This document shows, in pieces, positions 15,074 to 24,329 of a stretch of 64,000 nt of DNA. The position numbers were made by a program, and so were the translations under genes. The stretch's first letter is position 1, and the number at the start of each line of letters is the position of its first letter. The notes below the pieces were generated by a model. That model worked only from the letters and a program-made list of their open reading frames with translations. It was not told the DNA's origin and did no database searches. The stretch is from NCBI GenBank assembly GCA_963821735.1, contig CAWGFK010000012.1, forward strand, positions 1 through 64,000, written 5' to 3'. Origin of the DNA: Laspinema sp963821735. Its GTDB lineage: Bacteria; Cyanobacteriota; Cyanobacteriia; Cyanobacteriales; Laspinemataceae.

Positions 15074-18000
15074 AGGAAAAGGGAAAAACCGCTACCATTG
15101 TCCAGTGTGTTCGGGAAACGATTTCACAATCAATCCCAAAACAGGAGCTTATCAATGTTGGCATGGTTGTGATGTAGAAGATATTCGCGAAGTTCTTAGT
15201 CCATCAAACATGAGTAAAACAGTCTCCGAACCCAAAAAATATATTAAATCTCGGAAAATTTCAGCCAAAACTACAGTCAAACCTATTGGACAACTAAACT
15301 TATTAAAACAACAAGTCTCAGATTATCCAATTCGTCAATCTCCTCCTTTTATTCCAAATGGCATACCAGATGATGCTATCGGAATCCGTTACGATTATGG
15401 CAATGGTCGCTGTAATTGGCGTATTCAATGGAATGATGAATCAAACCCAAAAGGTTATAGCAAAACTTTCAGACAATGTTCCCTTAATGAAGATGGTGCT
15501 CCAGTTTGGTCAAAAGGTGAGTCTATTTGGCCTGCTTATCGTGAAAATGAAGCAATTGCCGCTATAGAATCAATTCAAGAAAATCCTGATACAGTTCCAG
15601 TTATACTTTTCCTTGAAGGTGAAGGATGTGTGGAAATTGCCCGTATCTGAGTTTAGTTGCTATTACTCTGAGTGGTGGCGCTTGGAGTCATGCTTCCATT
15701 CTTGATGTGATTTCTCGAATCAAAACTTATAACAAAAATATTCTGGTAGCTATGTTACCAGATAATGATAAAACTGGAGAAACTAAATCTCAAGCCATAA
15801 ATGATGCTTGTAGAGAAGCCGGTCTTCCTTTTATCAAAATATCTCCGTTAGCAATTGTTCCGGATTTACCAGAAAAAGGAGATATTGCCGAAATTTTAGC
15901 AGTTTTGTCTCCTGAAGAATTTATTGAAAAATTAGAAGCAGAAATTCATAATGCTGTGGCGATCGCCAATCAAGAAAACCAAAATTCTTCACCAACTAAA
16001 CCAACTAAACCAACTCCAGCCTCTGAAATAGCTAAAGAAATAGCAGAGGATTATCGCGACCGTATTCTATGGAACGATGAACATAATACATGGATGATGT
16101 ATGGCTTAGTTTCTGATGGGGTATGGTCACCCGTTTCAGAAATATTTGTGGAAACATCAATCAATGATATTGTCTGTTCCCGAAATATTATAAATTACAC
16201 CCCCAAATATATCAAAAATATTGTGGGAATTTTGCGCTATTCATTATTCTCCAGATTATGGAATGAACGCAGTAATAGAGAAATTCTGCCTTTTAGTAAT
16301 GGAGTTCTGGAATTATCAACAGGCCAATTTACAGAACATTCACCAGGAAATCGCTTAACTTGGGCATTACCTCGCCCTTATTCAGTTGTTTCAACAGATT
16401 GGGGGAAAATAGATAATTGGTTAGATATTGCTACAAATACTCCTCAAGCTAAACACCTTCTTCTATGCTATGCCGCAGCAGTATTACGCGGACGTAGTGA
16501 CCTGCAAAAATTCCTCCACCTCATCGGAGTTGGTGGGACAGGTAAAACAACAATGACAAATTTATTAGCTGCATTAATTGGAGAACAAAATGTGGTTACT
16601 TTGTCATTGCCAGATTTAGAAGATAAACACGCAGTCGCTCAAGTATTTGGAAAAAGATTACTGCTGTTACCTGACCAAGATAAGGTACTGGGTAGACTGG
16701 GAAACTTTAAAAGACTCACCGGCCAAGACCCACTCAATGCCCGTCGTCTATACAAAGATGGCTTCCAATTTAGGTTTTCAGGTATGGCAGTAGTTACAAG
16801 TAATTTTCCTATATTCCATGCAGATGCTGGGTCTTGGTTAACTAGACGGGTATTAATGGCCGAATTTCTCCATAAACCGGCTCCGTCTGAGTTACGGGAT
16901 TTAGAAGCTGAATTTTCACCTGAATTACCTGCATTTACCAATTATTTACTCAGTATCCCTGAATGTATCATTGAAAGAACTTTACGCGGAATTGGTAATG
17001 ATAACTTATCCCCAGTGCTTTGGGAATCGAAAATCCGTACTGATTCCATTGCTGCTTGGGTCTCTGAATGGATTATTTCTGATGAAGAAGCCAAAACTCA
17101 AATTGGTTCCGATAAAGATGAATGGAAAGATGAATCTTATCATCCTGAATTATCTACATTATTTGGTTCTTATAATTTATTCTGTCGTCAATCGGGTTTA
17201 CAACCCAAGTCAATTAATAATTTTAGTGCAGATTTAATTGAACTTTGTTCTCAAACTTTGAAATGGGATTGTTCCAGAACCCGAGACTCTAAAGGGCGAA
17301 AATCTATTAGCAGAATTAGATTAAGAACTGATGCAGATAAAACTCCTACTATTGACCAACAACTTGATTCAATCAATAATTTATCATCTGATACTGTTCC
17401 TAATTCTCAGTCTAATAATGGGTCTGATTCTGGGTTTGATTATGGGTCTGAATCAAGGTCTGATAATCGGTCTGATTCTGGGTCTAATAACGTTTGTTAT
17501 CAAGAGTCTGATAATTCTTCTACAGAAGTAGGTGAAGAAGTTTTGATGACTACAACCACAACCTTTGCCAAAGATAATACATTAACTATTCCTGAGTGGT
17601 GTCAATTACTAATAGATGTAGCTAATTTTGAAGAAGCTGATAATGCGTTATTGGCTGAAATTACTGGTCCTATGCCTGATGATGTTAAACGTCAAGTCTG
17701 GCAATCTCTTGATTCATCAATTCGCGCTCGTCTCAAAATTATCTCCTCTATCTCCCCTCAACCCTCTGTTTCTGAAAACATTTCTCAATCTGATTCTGTT
17801 TCTGATTCTGTTTCTGAAAACGTTTCTGATTCTGTTTCTGATTCTGAAGGTGAATTAAGAGAATTAAGGAAACAGACGCATGAATTATTTATGGGATTGG
17901 CAAATAAAGGAGTATTAAAAGCGGATTTAAGAGCTTTTATGGAGCAGAGATATTCTAAATTATCTCAAGCTCTGATGACCCGAGATGAACTGATTGATTT

Positions 18001-18445
18001 TGGGAATCAAATGAGATTACATGGAACAGCAATCAGCCAAATAGTGGTAACCAGTTTTCGTAAACAATTCTCCATAGGTGAACAAGTACAGTGGAATAAT
18101 CAGCTTGGGATTATTCGCTCTTTCTCTGAAAATCAAAACATGGTCTTTCTCTGCATTGGAAACCAACCTCGTAGTGGTGGTAAAAAATGGGAAACTGAAG
18201 AAATTATTCAATCCGTTCCCGTTTCAGAATTGAATAAAAAATCGGCTGATGTTGATGTAGAACTGCTTAAAGAAACAACAATTTTAATTAAATCAGTTGT
18301 TAGTTTGGGATTTGATGAGACCAAACTAAAACAACTACTGGTTACACGATATGGTGTTAATGACCGTCGTTTAATGAACAATCAACAACTGTCAGATTTA
18401 GTTCAATCTTTAACTAAATTGGAAGAAGATTTAAAAAGTTGGTAG
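15027..18445 (+). CDS. Primase-helicase (zinc finger, TOPRIM, SF3 helicase), split by a frameshift
   Basis: Two frames, 15027-15650 and 15626-18445, make one replication protein of about 1130 aa. The N-terminus has a CHC2-like zinc site (C25, C28, C44, C48 in CPVCSGNDF...CWHGC). The TOPRIM domain is cut at its heart: FLEGEGCVEIAR with the catalytic Glu ends the first frame, and LSLVAITLSGGAW plus LPDNDKTG with the two Asp lie in the second. A one-base loss at GCCCGTATCTG explains it. The second frame has the phage/plasmid primase (D5-like) region and SF3 helicase Walker A GVGGTGKTT (about 301-309) and Walker B LLLLPDQDK. A Ser/Asp repeat linker (SDSVSDSVSENVS) precedes a helical tail. It would synthesise primers and unwind DNA for autonomous replication of the element. 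Confidence 0.85.
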
Positions 18446-18451
18446 TGAGTT

Positions 18452-18748
18452 ATGGAAACCCAAATCACATTAGGACACGCCATTAGAAGCGGTCGCCGAG
18501 AATTAGACTTAAGTCAAAAAGAATTGGCGACTCAGTTACAGATTGATTATCGGTGGTTGTCCCAATTAGAAAATAATCGACTTGACCCCCAATCAGATGA
18601 AGTGTTGATGATTTTGCCAAAGTTAGCTGAGTTTTTTCAGATTGATATGGAATATCTGGAAGTGCTAAGGTCTCAAACTCAACAACAATCTCTAAACTTG
18701 TCTCAAGCTATCTTTCCAGTTTATTTTCAGGAGAAACTTAATGTCTAA
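18452..18748 (+). CDS. XRE-family HTH protein, 98 aa
   Basis: Helix-turn-helix of the Cro/C1 type (LGHAIRSGRRELDLSQKELA, TQLQIDYRWLSQLENNR) with a short helical tail. Starts six bases after the primase-helicase stop and overlaps the next gene by eight bases, so it belongs to the replication operon. It may set the level of the operon or of excision. Confidence 0.8.
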   Translation: METQITLGHAIRSGRRELDLSQKELATQLQIDYRWLSQLENNRLDPQSDEVLMILPKLAEFFQIDMEYLEVLRSQTQQQSLNLSQAIFPVYFQEKLNV

Positions 18749-19064
18749 AGAATTGACTGATGCACTTGAAACAGTAGCAGAAGTGACTAATGAATTAGTT
18801 AAGGCGATCGCTAATTTACAATCATGTTTACAGGAAATTTCTAAGTCAGAACAATCCTCACCCGAATGGATGACTTTGACTGAAGCCTCTCCAAAAGTAG
18901 GATTATCGATTCGACAAATGCGCGATCGAATCAATGATGGAAGGTGGAAGCATGGAAAACACTATATCAATGTCAGCGACGGGATGGCTCCCAGATATCG
19001 AGTCAATTGCCGAGCCATAGATAATGTTCAAGCACTGCCCCCTGAAAAACGGAGATATCGCTAA
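18741..19064 (+). CDS. Excisionase-like / MerR-type DNA-binding protein, 107 aa
   Basis: After an N-terminal helical stretch the protein reads EWMTLTEASPKVGLSIRQMRD and then INDGRWKHGKHYINVSDGMAPRYRV, the winged-helix shape of phage Xis or HTH_17 proteins, which bend DNA at attachment sites. Its presence with an integrase fits excision control, but the integrase is broken. The stop and the next start overlap by one base. Confidence 0.6.
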   Translation: MSKELTDALETVAEVTNELVKAIANLQSCLQEISKSEQSSPEWMTLTEASPKVGLSIRQMRDRINDGRWKHGKHYINVSDGMAPRYRVNCRAIDNVQALPPEKRRYR

Positions 19065-19729
19065 TGTCAACTACTATTTTGCAGAATATTCGACACCTTG
19101 GTTTTCATAAAGGTTTTGATAATTGGAGACAAATCAGAATCGAATTACACAATCTTGAATTACAAGGAGGTTTCAAATCAGTTGGCTATTCATCTTGGCA
19201 AGAATTATTTTTGAAGGAATTTGCTCAAGATTATTTTGTTGAATTACGTTCGGCTGAAATTGAACAACTTTTAAATATTCCAGTTTCAACATATTCAGCA
19301 TTGGAGTTACAAGTTTTGGCTGCTTTCAATAATCGACAAATCAAGAAAATTTGGGCAATTGCTCAAAAAAAAGGAGTTTTACCATCTAAGGATTCAGCTA
19401 AAGATGTTCAACTTCTAATTGAAGCTAGTCAAGAATATGTGAAAAGTCTTCAGTCTAAAATAACCAAACTTCAACAAAAACTTAAGAAGTATTCAGAAAC
19501 TGAAGATGTTATCCCAAAGAATCCAGTTAAATTAAACTCAACCACTCTTGATTTAAGTAGATTACCTAAAGTGGTTCGTCAACAATTTTATCATTTATTA
19601 TCTCAATGTTCAGTTGAGGTGGCCGTTCGTTATGCTCAACAAGAACTTAAGTTTTTGCCCAATCATCAAAAGAATCAGGCTTATGAATCGACAGCAGTTC
19701 ATGAAAAAAATAGGACTAAATTCCACTAG
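19064..19729 (+). CDS. Hypothetical protein with central coiled coil, 221 aa
   Basis: Starts MSTTILQNIRHLGFHKGFDN, followed by a helical N-terminal domain, a coiled coil (QSKITKLQQKLKKYSE) and a C-terminal helical domain (LSRLPKVVRQQFYHLLSQCS). No family is recognised. Co-directional and immediately adjacent to the Xis-like gene, so it is part of the same operon, perhaps an accessory replication or partition protein. Confidence 0.55.
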   Translation: MSTTILQNIRHLGFHKGFDNWRQIRIELHNLELQGGFKSVGYSSWQELFLKEFAQDYFVELRSAEIEQLLNIPVSTYSALELQVLAAFNNRQIKKIWAIAQKKGVLPSKDSAKDVQLLIEASQEYVKSLQSKITKLQQKLKKYSETEDVIPKNPVKLNSTTLDLSRLPKVVRQQFYHLLSQCSVEVAVRYAQQELKFLPNHQKNQAYESTAVHEKNRTKFH

Positions 19730-19768
19730 CCAAAAAACTAAAATAATAAGTGAACTACCGGCTGCTTT

Positions 19769-19906
19769 TTGGAGAGAATTCAACTAACTATTAATCTGAA
19801 AACCGATAAAGTAGTTAAAATTAGTCCAACTTCTATCAGGGTAAACTATAATGCCAAAACTAATCAATTAGCAGTTGAAGTAAATAAAAAATTTACGGGA
19901 AGATAA
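19769..19906 (+). CDS. Small beta-rich protein, 45 aa
   Basis: TTG start at 19769, reading ERIQLTINLKTDKVVKISPT, SIRVNYNAKTNQLAVEV and a Lys-rich end, an alternating strand pattern with strong coding look. A short upstream frame (from an ATG at about 19707) ends just after this start, and a one-base shift would fuse the two, so the true N-terminus is uncertain. Function unknown. Confidence 0.4.
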   Translation: MERIQLTINLKTDKVVKISPTSIRVNYNAKTNQLAVEVNKKFTGR

Positions 19907-19908
19907 AA

Positions 19909-20142
19909 ATGCTTGCAAGTCTTGATATAAATGAAGCAAAAACCAGAATGAAGCGTAGAGGGACTAATACAGTTCAATGGACAGGAGCCGATGGAATTGT
20001 AGAGTGGAGATATATCAGAGCAACTGAAGCAAGAAATTGGAATGGCTCCTCTAGTTTAAATTGGAATGGAGACCCCCACAAAAAAATTCTCTCCAGAAAA
20101 GTGGTAATCGATGGTCGTGCGATGTTCTCTAATTGGTGGTAA
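19909..20142 (+). CDS. Hypothetical Trp-rich protein, 77 aa
   Basis: Starts two bases after the previous stop, so the two are translationally linked. Six Trp and many Asn/Arg, no membrane segment. Contains VQWTGADGIVEWRYIRATEA and ends FSNWW. No recognised family. Confidence 0.45.
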   Translation: MLASLDINEAKTRMKRRGTNTVQWTGADGIVEWRYIRATEARNWNGSSSLNWNGDPHKKILSRKVVIDGRAMFSNWW

Positions 20143-20148
20143 AAAAAC

Positions 20149-20449
20149 ATGATTACTAAAATAGATAGACAAATAATCCAAATTCAAACCCCAAGTTTTA
20201 TCATTACAAGTTACCAGTTTCAGGGTTCAGTTTATGCTTATCAAGCCTTATCAGTAGTTCAAGCAATAAATCAAGATTTATCAAGTTTAAAAGAATGTTT
20301 ATTGAGTTGTGTTTCTGGTAAAATAACATCAGTAGAGGAAGATGATGAAATTTCACCAGAAGTAGCACAATATTATTTGGTTCACTCAATGGCAACAAGG
20401 AAATAAATTAGCTAAAGAACTATTGAGAGAATTAGCTGAATTAACTTAA
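20149..20449 (+). CDS. Hypothetical protein, about 100 aa (frameshift near the end)
   Basis: The open frame ends at 20406 after VHSMATRK. Shifting one base near 20385 gives a helical tail (TQWQQGNKLAKELLRELAEL) to a stop at 20449 that fits better as the end. The N-terminal half has strand-rich IIQIQTPSFIITSYQFQGSV. Unknown family. Last rightward gene of the operon. Confidence 0.4.
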
Positions 20450-20670
20450 TCTGATAGCTGACTTAATCTGATATCATGAGATTTAGCAATAGCAGCAATA
20501 TATCTTAAAGCTAAAGCTAAATTATTTTGTAAATTATCAGAACTAGCATTCAGATTCTGAGCAAGAATCAATAATTGATACCGACAATCATCAGCAGGTA
20601 CAGTGGATTGATAATCATCTAAGGAGGGACCCGAAAGAAGGTCAGTTTTAAGATAAGCGGCTGAATCCAA
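20446..20670 (-). CDS. Hypothetical helical protein, 74 aa
   Basis: Leftward gene overlapping the reconstructed end of the rightward gene by a few bases. Helical, with DDYQSTVPADDCRYQLLILA and Asn/Leu-rich helices. No family is recognised. Confidence 0.4.
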   Translation of the reverse strand: MDSAAYLKTDLLSGPSLDDYQSTVPADDCRYQLLILAQNLNASSDNLQNNLALALRYIAAIAKSHDIRLSQLSD

Positions 20671-20699
20671 GTATTTCCTCGTAGAGATATTGCTTGGAC

Positions 20700-20936
20700 T
20701 TAAAACTCACCAACTTTGACTGGTTGCCCATAAATTTCGATTCCTAACTCCCGACGTTTTTCCATGTCGGCGATTACTTGCTTCAAAACATCATCATAAT
20801 GTTGCCCATGAATTTTGATTCCTAACTTACGACGTTCTTCCATGTCGGCGATTACTTCCAACCAAACATCATCATAATTTGGAGATGAATTAGATGGATT
20901 AGATGAATTTGATGAATTTGATGGATTCGTAGTCAT
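20700..20936 (-). CDS. Small protein with duplicated 26-residue unit, 78 aa
   Basis: After an Asn/Ser/Pro N-terminus come two near-copies: YDDVWLEVIADMEERRKLGI and YDDVLKQVIADMEKRRELGI, each ending in a GQ turn. The duplication is also clear at DNA level (two ATTACTT...CATCATAAT units). The charged helix repeat could form a helical pair. Function unknown. Divergent from thyX, so promoters for both probably lie at 20937-20973. Confidence 0.5.
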   Translation of the reverse strand: MTTNPSNSSNSSNPSNSSPNYDDVWLEVIADMEERRKLGIKIHGQHYDDVLKQVIADMEKRRELGIEIYGQPVKVGEF

Positions 20937-20973
20937 AAAGATTTACCCAACAACTTCTAAAATTTTAGCAGAA

Positions 20974-21696
20974 ATGGACAAATTTCGAGTAGAATTAATT
21001 GTCAAAACTCCCAATCCTCAGCAAGTAATTTATGCAGCAATGCACCAAGATTATAGTGAAGGATTTGTCTACGATGAAAAAGATAAATGGCCGTCTGAGG
21101 AGAAATGTGGAGAAATTATTGTTAAACGTCTTCTATCTGGTGATAGAGGACACTATGGATGTTTAGAACACGTTGGAATAGTATTAAACTGTGGATTATT
21201 TCCTCATTCTGTGATGCAACAAATAAGGACTCACAGGGTGGGAATTTCAATGGATGTTCAATCTGGTAGGTACTCAGGTCGGAGGATTATTGAGGCAGCA
21301 AAAGGAATTAAAGATATTGAAGAAGTATTTTATTTACGTCCAGTAGACTATTACACAGACCGACAAGGAAAAACCTATCTATATAGTCCAGAACAACGGA
21401 AACAAGATTTAGATTGGTGTCTGGAGGCAGCAAAACGTTATCAAGTGTTGATTGAACAAGGTTATTCAGAAGAACACGCCCGGGGAATTATTCCGTTTGA
21501 TATTCGACAAAACTTCATTATTTCATTGAACGCCCGAAGTTTTATGCACATACTAGATTTAAGAGCTAAACCTAATGCTCAGTTAGAATGCCAGGAATTT
21601 TGTCAGTTGATTTGGCCGCATTTTCGGGAATGGGTTCCGGCTATAGCAGCATGGTACAAGAAAAATCGTCTAGGCAAAGGTCGGTTAGCTCCTTAA
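20974..21696 (+). CDS. thyX: Flavin-dependent thymidylate synthase ThyX, 240 aa
   Basis: ThyX makes dTMP from dUMP using methylene-tetrahydrofolate, FAD and NADPH. The FAD/dUMP signature appears as RTHRVGISMDVQSGRY (about 85-100), the cyanobacterial form of the RHR-x7-S motif. Other family blocks are present: HYGCLEHVGIVLNCG, the ARGIIPFDIRQNF region and the C-terminal RSFMHILDLRAKPNAQLE. Length matches the family and nothing is missing. It sits next to remnants of dUTPase and dCMP deaminase, forming a pyrimidine module typical of phages and large plasmids. It may supply or duplicate the host dTMP synthase. Confidence 0.93.
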   Translation: MDKFRVELIVKTPNPQQVIYAAMHQDYSEGFVYDEKDKWPSEEKCGEIIVKRLLSGDRGHYGCLEHVGIVLNCGLFPHSVMQQIRTHRVGISMDVQSGRYSGRRIIEAAKGIKDIEEVFYLRPVDYYTDRQGKTYLYSPEQRKQDLDWCLEAAKRYQVLIEQGYSEEHARGIIPFDIRQNFIISLNARSFMHILDLRAKPNAQLECQEFCQLIWPHFREWVPAIAAWYKKNRLGKGRLAP

Positions 21697-21987
21697 AATT
21701 TCAGGTCTAATAACTGGAGTAATTGCCATTTGAGCAATTCTCATCCCCTTAAGTACCTGAAATACTTCTTGTCCATGATTGATTAAAATCACCTTGAGTT
21801 CTCCTGTGTACCCTTCATCAATTGTTCCTGGCGTATTCAAAACTGTAATCCCATATTTATAAGCTAACCCACTTCTGGGTCTAATTTGTGCTTCAGTCAA
21901 GGGAGGGAGTTGAATCGCAATTCCTGTTCCAATCGCTAAATGTTGTCCGGGAGATAGTAAGACTTCTTCGATGGAAGATAAATCCAT
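21685..21987 (-). pseudogene. dUTPase, N-terminally truncated
   Basis: Contains dUTPase motifs II-IV: LTEAQIRPRSGLAYKYGI (R-P-R-S-G-L), then TVLNTPGTIDEGYTGELKV with the catalytic-site Asp, and a MRIAQMAI strand. The first about 25 residues are missing. It starts at an MDLSSIEEV that corresponds to the middle of motif I, and the frame upstream reaches a stop with no start codon. The C-terminal Gly-rich motif V is also absent, ending early at RPEILRS. The enzyme would convert dUTP to dUMP. The break coincides with the break of the divergent dCMP deaminase. Its end overlaps the thyX end by 12 bases. Confidence 0.75.
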
Positions 21988-22206
21988 ATTGCAACAGAAG
22001 GATCCAGTATCTATGTGACACTGGATCCTTGTCTATCTTGTTTGAAATTAATTATTTCAGCAGGAATTACCGAAATTTATTATGAAACTGAATTAAAAAA
22101 GACTGAAGATTCGGTGAGGGACTCATTTAAAAACTTGGTGAAGCTCAGAAAGATTGTTGTCCCCCAAGAAATAAAAGAACAAGTCTCAGAATTTATCGTT
22201 CCTTAG
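21988..22206 (+). pseudogene. dCMP deaminase, C-terminal fragment
   Basis: The frame reads IATEGSSIYVTLDPCLSCLK, then LIISAGITEIYYETEL and a basic tail. This contains the second zinc half-site PCLSC of the cytidine/dCMP deaminase fold. The upstream part with the HAE motif (about 90 residues) is absent, and the frame is closed by a stop at 21979-21981. dCMP deaminase makes dUMP, the ThyX substrate. It has lost its catalytic Glu, so this fragment cannot be active. Its end overlaps the end of the integrase on the other strand. Confidence 0.75.
21998..22030. repeat. 11-bp perfect inverted repeat at the dUTPase/deaminase junction
   Basis: AAGGATCCAGT (21998-22008) and ACTGGATCCTT (22020-22030) with an 11-base spacer, exactly between the truncated 5' ends of two divergent genes. 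It could be a hairpin or the scar of the deletion. Confidence 0.8.
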
Positions 22207-23297
22207 AGAAACGCATATTTTCCCAAGCCTGTTGGAAGTGCTTATCCCCAATCCACCGATGGTACAGTTTCGTATGCACATCCAGGGAATGGTCCATCAT
22301 CCTTGCAGCGATCGCCGGGTCAAGTCCAGCAACAGCAGTTCTCACAGCCCAGGCATGACGCAGATTATATGGCGGGAAAGGAACGTTGTAGCGATTGAAA
22401 GCCCGAGAAACCCGATGACCAAGCGCACTGTTATCGGGACCACTACAGTTGGGTAAGTCAGTTTCCCAAAGTTTCCATTTTTCCCACCATTCAGGCAAAC
22501 AAGGCCAAACTTTATGCCGATTATCGTTTTTAGCCCCAGGAAGGACAATTAGAATCCCAGGGGGTTCATGTAAAAGACTGGTGTCGAGATAGAACAATTC
22601 ATGACTGCGGATACCATAAGTGGCTATGATTCCATAAGCCCATTTCCATGCTGGATTAGGGATAAGTTCGCGCCATTCTTCAATAAACTCATCACTGGGT
22701 AAATCTCTTTCCTGAATAGCGGTATAAGGAGAATATTTCCCTTGATAAGGTTTCAGGTCTATCTGTATTCTAGCAAATTTAGCCAGGGACTTCATTGCCA
22801 TACAGGTTCGTTTCCGTTTGTGGGAATCTGGTAGAGTTGAACGAACTACCTCTAATATCGTTTCTGGACACAGAGGTATTTACATCCTAAACAGTTCCCA
22901 GGTTTTGAGATAATCTTTGAACGTTGTTTCGGTTTTGGCTGTCCTATGCTTCCTTGAAAAATATTCCGATTCAAATTCTTGTAAGAAATCTGCAATATTT
23001 TTACAATCAGAGAGGGGTTCAGGGTTCCAACCATTCCGACCAATCAAATTCTTTACAAGCAAGGAGACCAGAGATTCGGAGGGCTTCAGATTTAGCGCGT
23101 TTGAAACCGGCGGGGTTGGCGTAGATGCCTAGGGCCAGATATTGTTGATGAGGTTTGGTTTTGGTGCTGTTGGGTTTTGGGGGAAAGGTCCCTCGTAAAC
23201 TAAGGCGATCGCCACGAAGACAAACAGCTATACCGCATTTAGCTGATTTTAGTTCAGCATTTATCTGTGAAAGCAAGTCTGTGATTGACTTTGGCAT
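22193..23297 (-). pseudogene. Tyrosine recombinase (integrase), broken
   Basis: Pieces: N-terminal (23019-23297: MPKSITDLLSQINAELKSAK..., a DNA-binding arm domain), middle in the next frame (22880-23062: CKNIADFLQEFESEYFSRKH), and the catalytic part (22193-22801). The catalytic part carries TYGIRSHELF (Arg I), YNLRHAWAVR (His-x-x-Arg), MMDHSLDVHTKLYHRW (His and nucleophile Tyr). A one-base shift at GAACCCTGAA near 23022 separates the first two, and an in-frame TAA at 22880-22882 separates the last two, so the integrase is probably dead. It lies next to tRNA-Phe with its 5' end toward the tRNA. It would have integrated the element into the 3' end of that gene. Confidence 0.8.
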
Positions 23298-23447
23298 TGA
23301 ACTACTTCTGAACTAGATTTGAGGGTTACATACTGTAAGTTAACGCTACAACCCGCATTCTGTCGAGTGACGTTAAATGACCCCAAAACCCATCAAAAGT
23401 AAAAGCGCCGAGCCTGTAAGTGTTAAGGATTTCAGCGCTTTACGTTA

Positions 23448-23520
<73 letters not shown>

Positions 23521-23638
23521 TGGTTTTTTCATGCTTAACTAACATAGCAAACATTTTGGTGGTTGGCAAGCCTTTTTTGAAAAAATTTTTTTTGGACGTA
23601 ATAGACGTTGCTACGATTGATATTACGTCCAAACTTAA

Positions 23639-24088
23639 TTAGATCGGGCGCAGGCGAGTGACTTTGACGTTAAACTGTCCGACGCCCCCTTCGCCAAACG
23701 CTCGGACTCGGACGGTATAATTTCCGCCTTCGGTAATGCGGGCAAAGAGGAGGGAGTTGGTGGTCCCATCAGGGCCATCGTCATTCTCGGCTATGGTCAT
23801 GCCATTGGGTCCGAGTAGGGTCACGATGGTGTCAAAGCTATCGGAAAGTAGATCGATGACAATTTGATCTCCGGCTTGCAAGGTGACAAGATAATCTCGG
23901 GCAAATCCACCTTGTCCGGTGGGAATATCTCGTTCAGATAAATTATCTGTAATTTCGTTATTGGATGGCAACTGAATGGGGTTGTACATATTTTGAGCGC
24001 CTACGCTAGCGGCACTCATGGCGATCGCCAAGGCGGTGGCGGGAAGAATCGAAACTAGGCGAAAGTTGACCATAAAAGATTTAACCAT
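23639..24088 (-). CDS. Secreted pre-peptidase C-terminal (PPC) domain protein
   Basis: I chose the ATG at 24088 (MVKSFMVNFRLVSIL); 24073 is the alternative. The longer frame to 24214 lacks a signal peptide and is basic. A signal sequence ATALAIAMSAASVGAQ ends near residue 30. The rest is one PPC domain: FARDYLVTLQAGDQIVIDL, SFDTIVTLLGPNGMTIAEND, TEGGNYTVRVRAFG. PPC domains are extracellular beta-sandwiches, here without a catalytic partner. Together with the SH3 proteins it suggests a rich set of secreted modules. Confidence 0.75.
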   Translation of the reverse strand: MVKSFMVNFRLVSILPATALAIAMSAASVGAQNMYNPIQLPSNNEITDNLSERDIPTGQGGFARDYLVTLQAGDQIVIDLLSDSFDTIVTLLGPNGMTIAENDDGPDGTTNSLLFARITEGGNYTVRVRAFGEGGVGQFNVKVTRLRPI

Positions 24089-24329
24089 GAAGAAACGATA
24101 ACTCAAGCGACTCCATAAAATTTCTGGCAGACTGAGCAGAAATCGGGGAAAGGAAAATTTGATGGTTGGGGTCTGCCATCGGTGATCACCATGATATAAG
24201 CGGCAATCTAGCATAAAATCCGGTGAGGATTGCTGCTGAGTGGGAGGGAATTTGGAGTACCCTGGTGTATCTACAGCGTTCCGGGTGGGGATTTCTAATT
24301 TTCGAGGAAAATCAGGAGGATTTTTGCGG

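Noticed and set aside
16639..16941. Leftward ORF inside the helicase
   Set aside because: Shadow frame opposite a conserved helicase core.
22880..23062. Programmed +1 shift at CCC-TGA in the integrase
   Set aside because: A second in-frame TAA downstream still breaks the protein, so recoding would not rescue it.
1..23447. Prophage
   Set aside because: No capsid, portal, terminase, tail or lysis genes are visible; gene content fits a plasmid-like integrative element.
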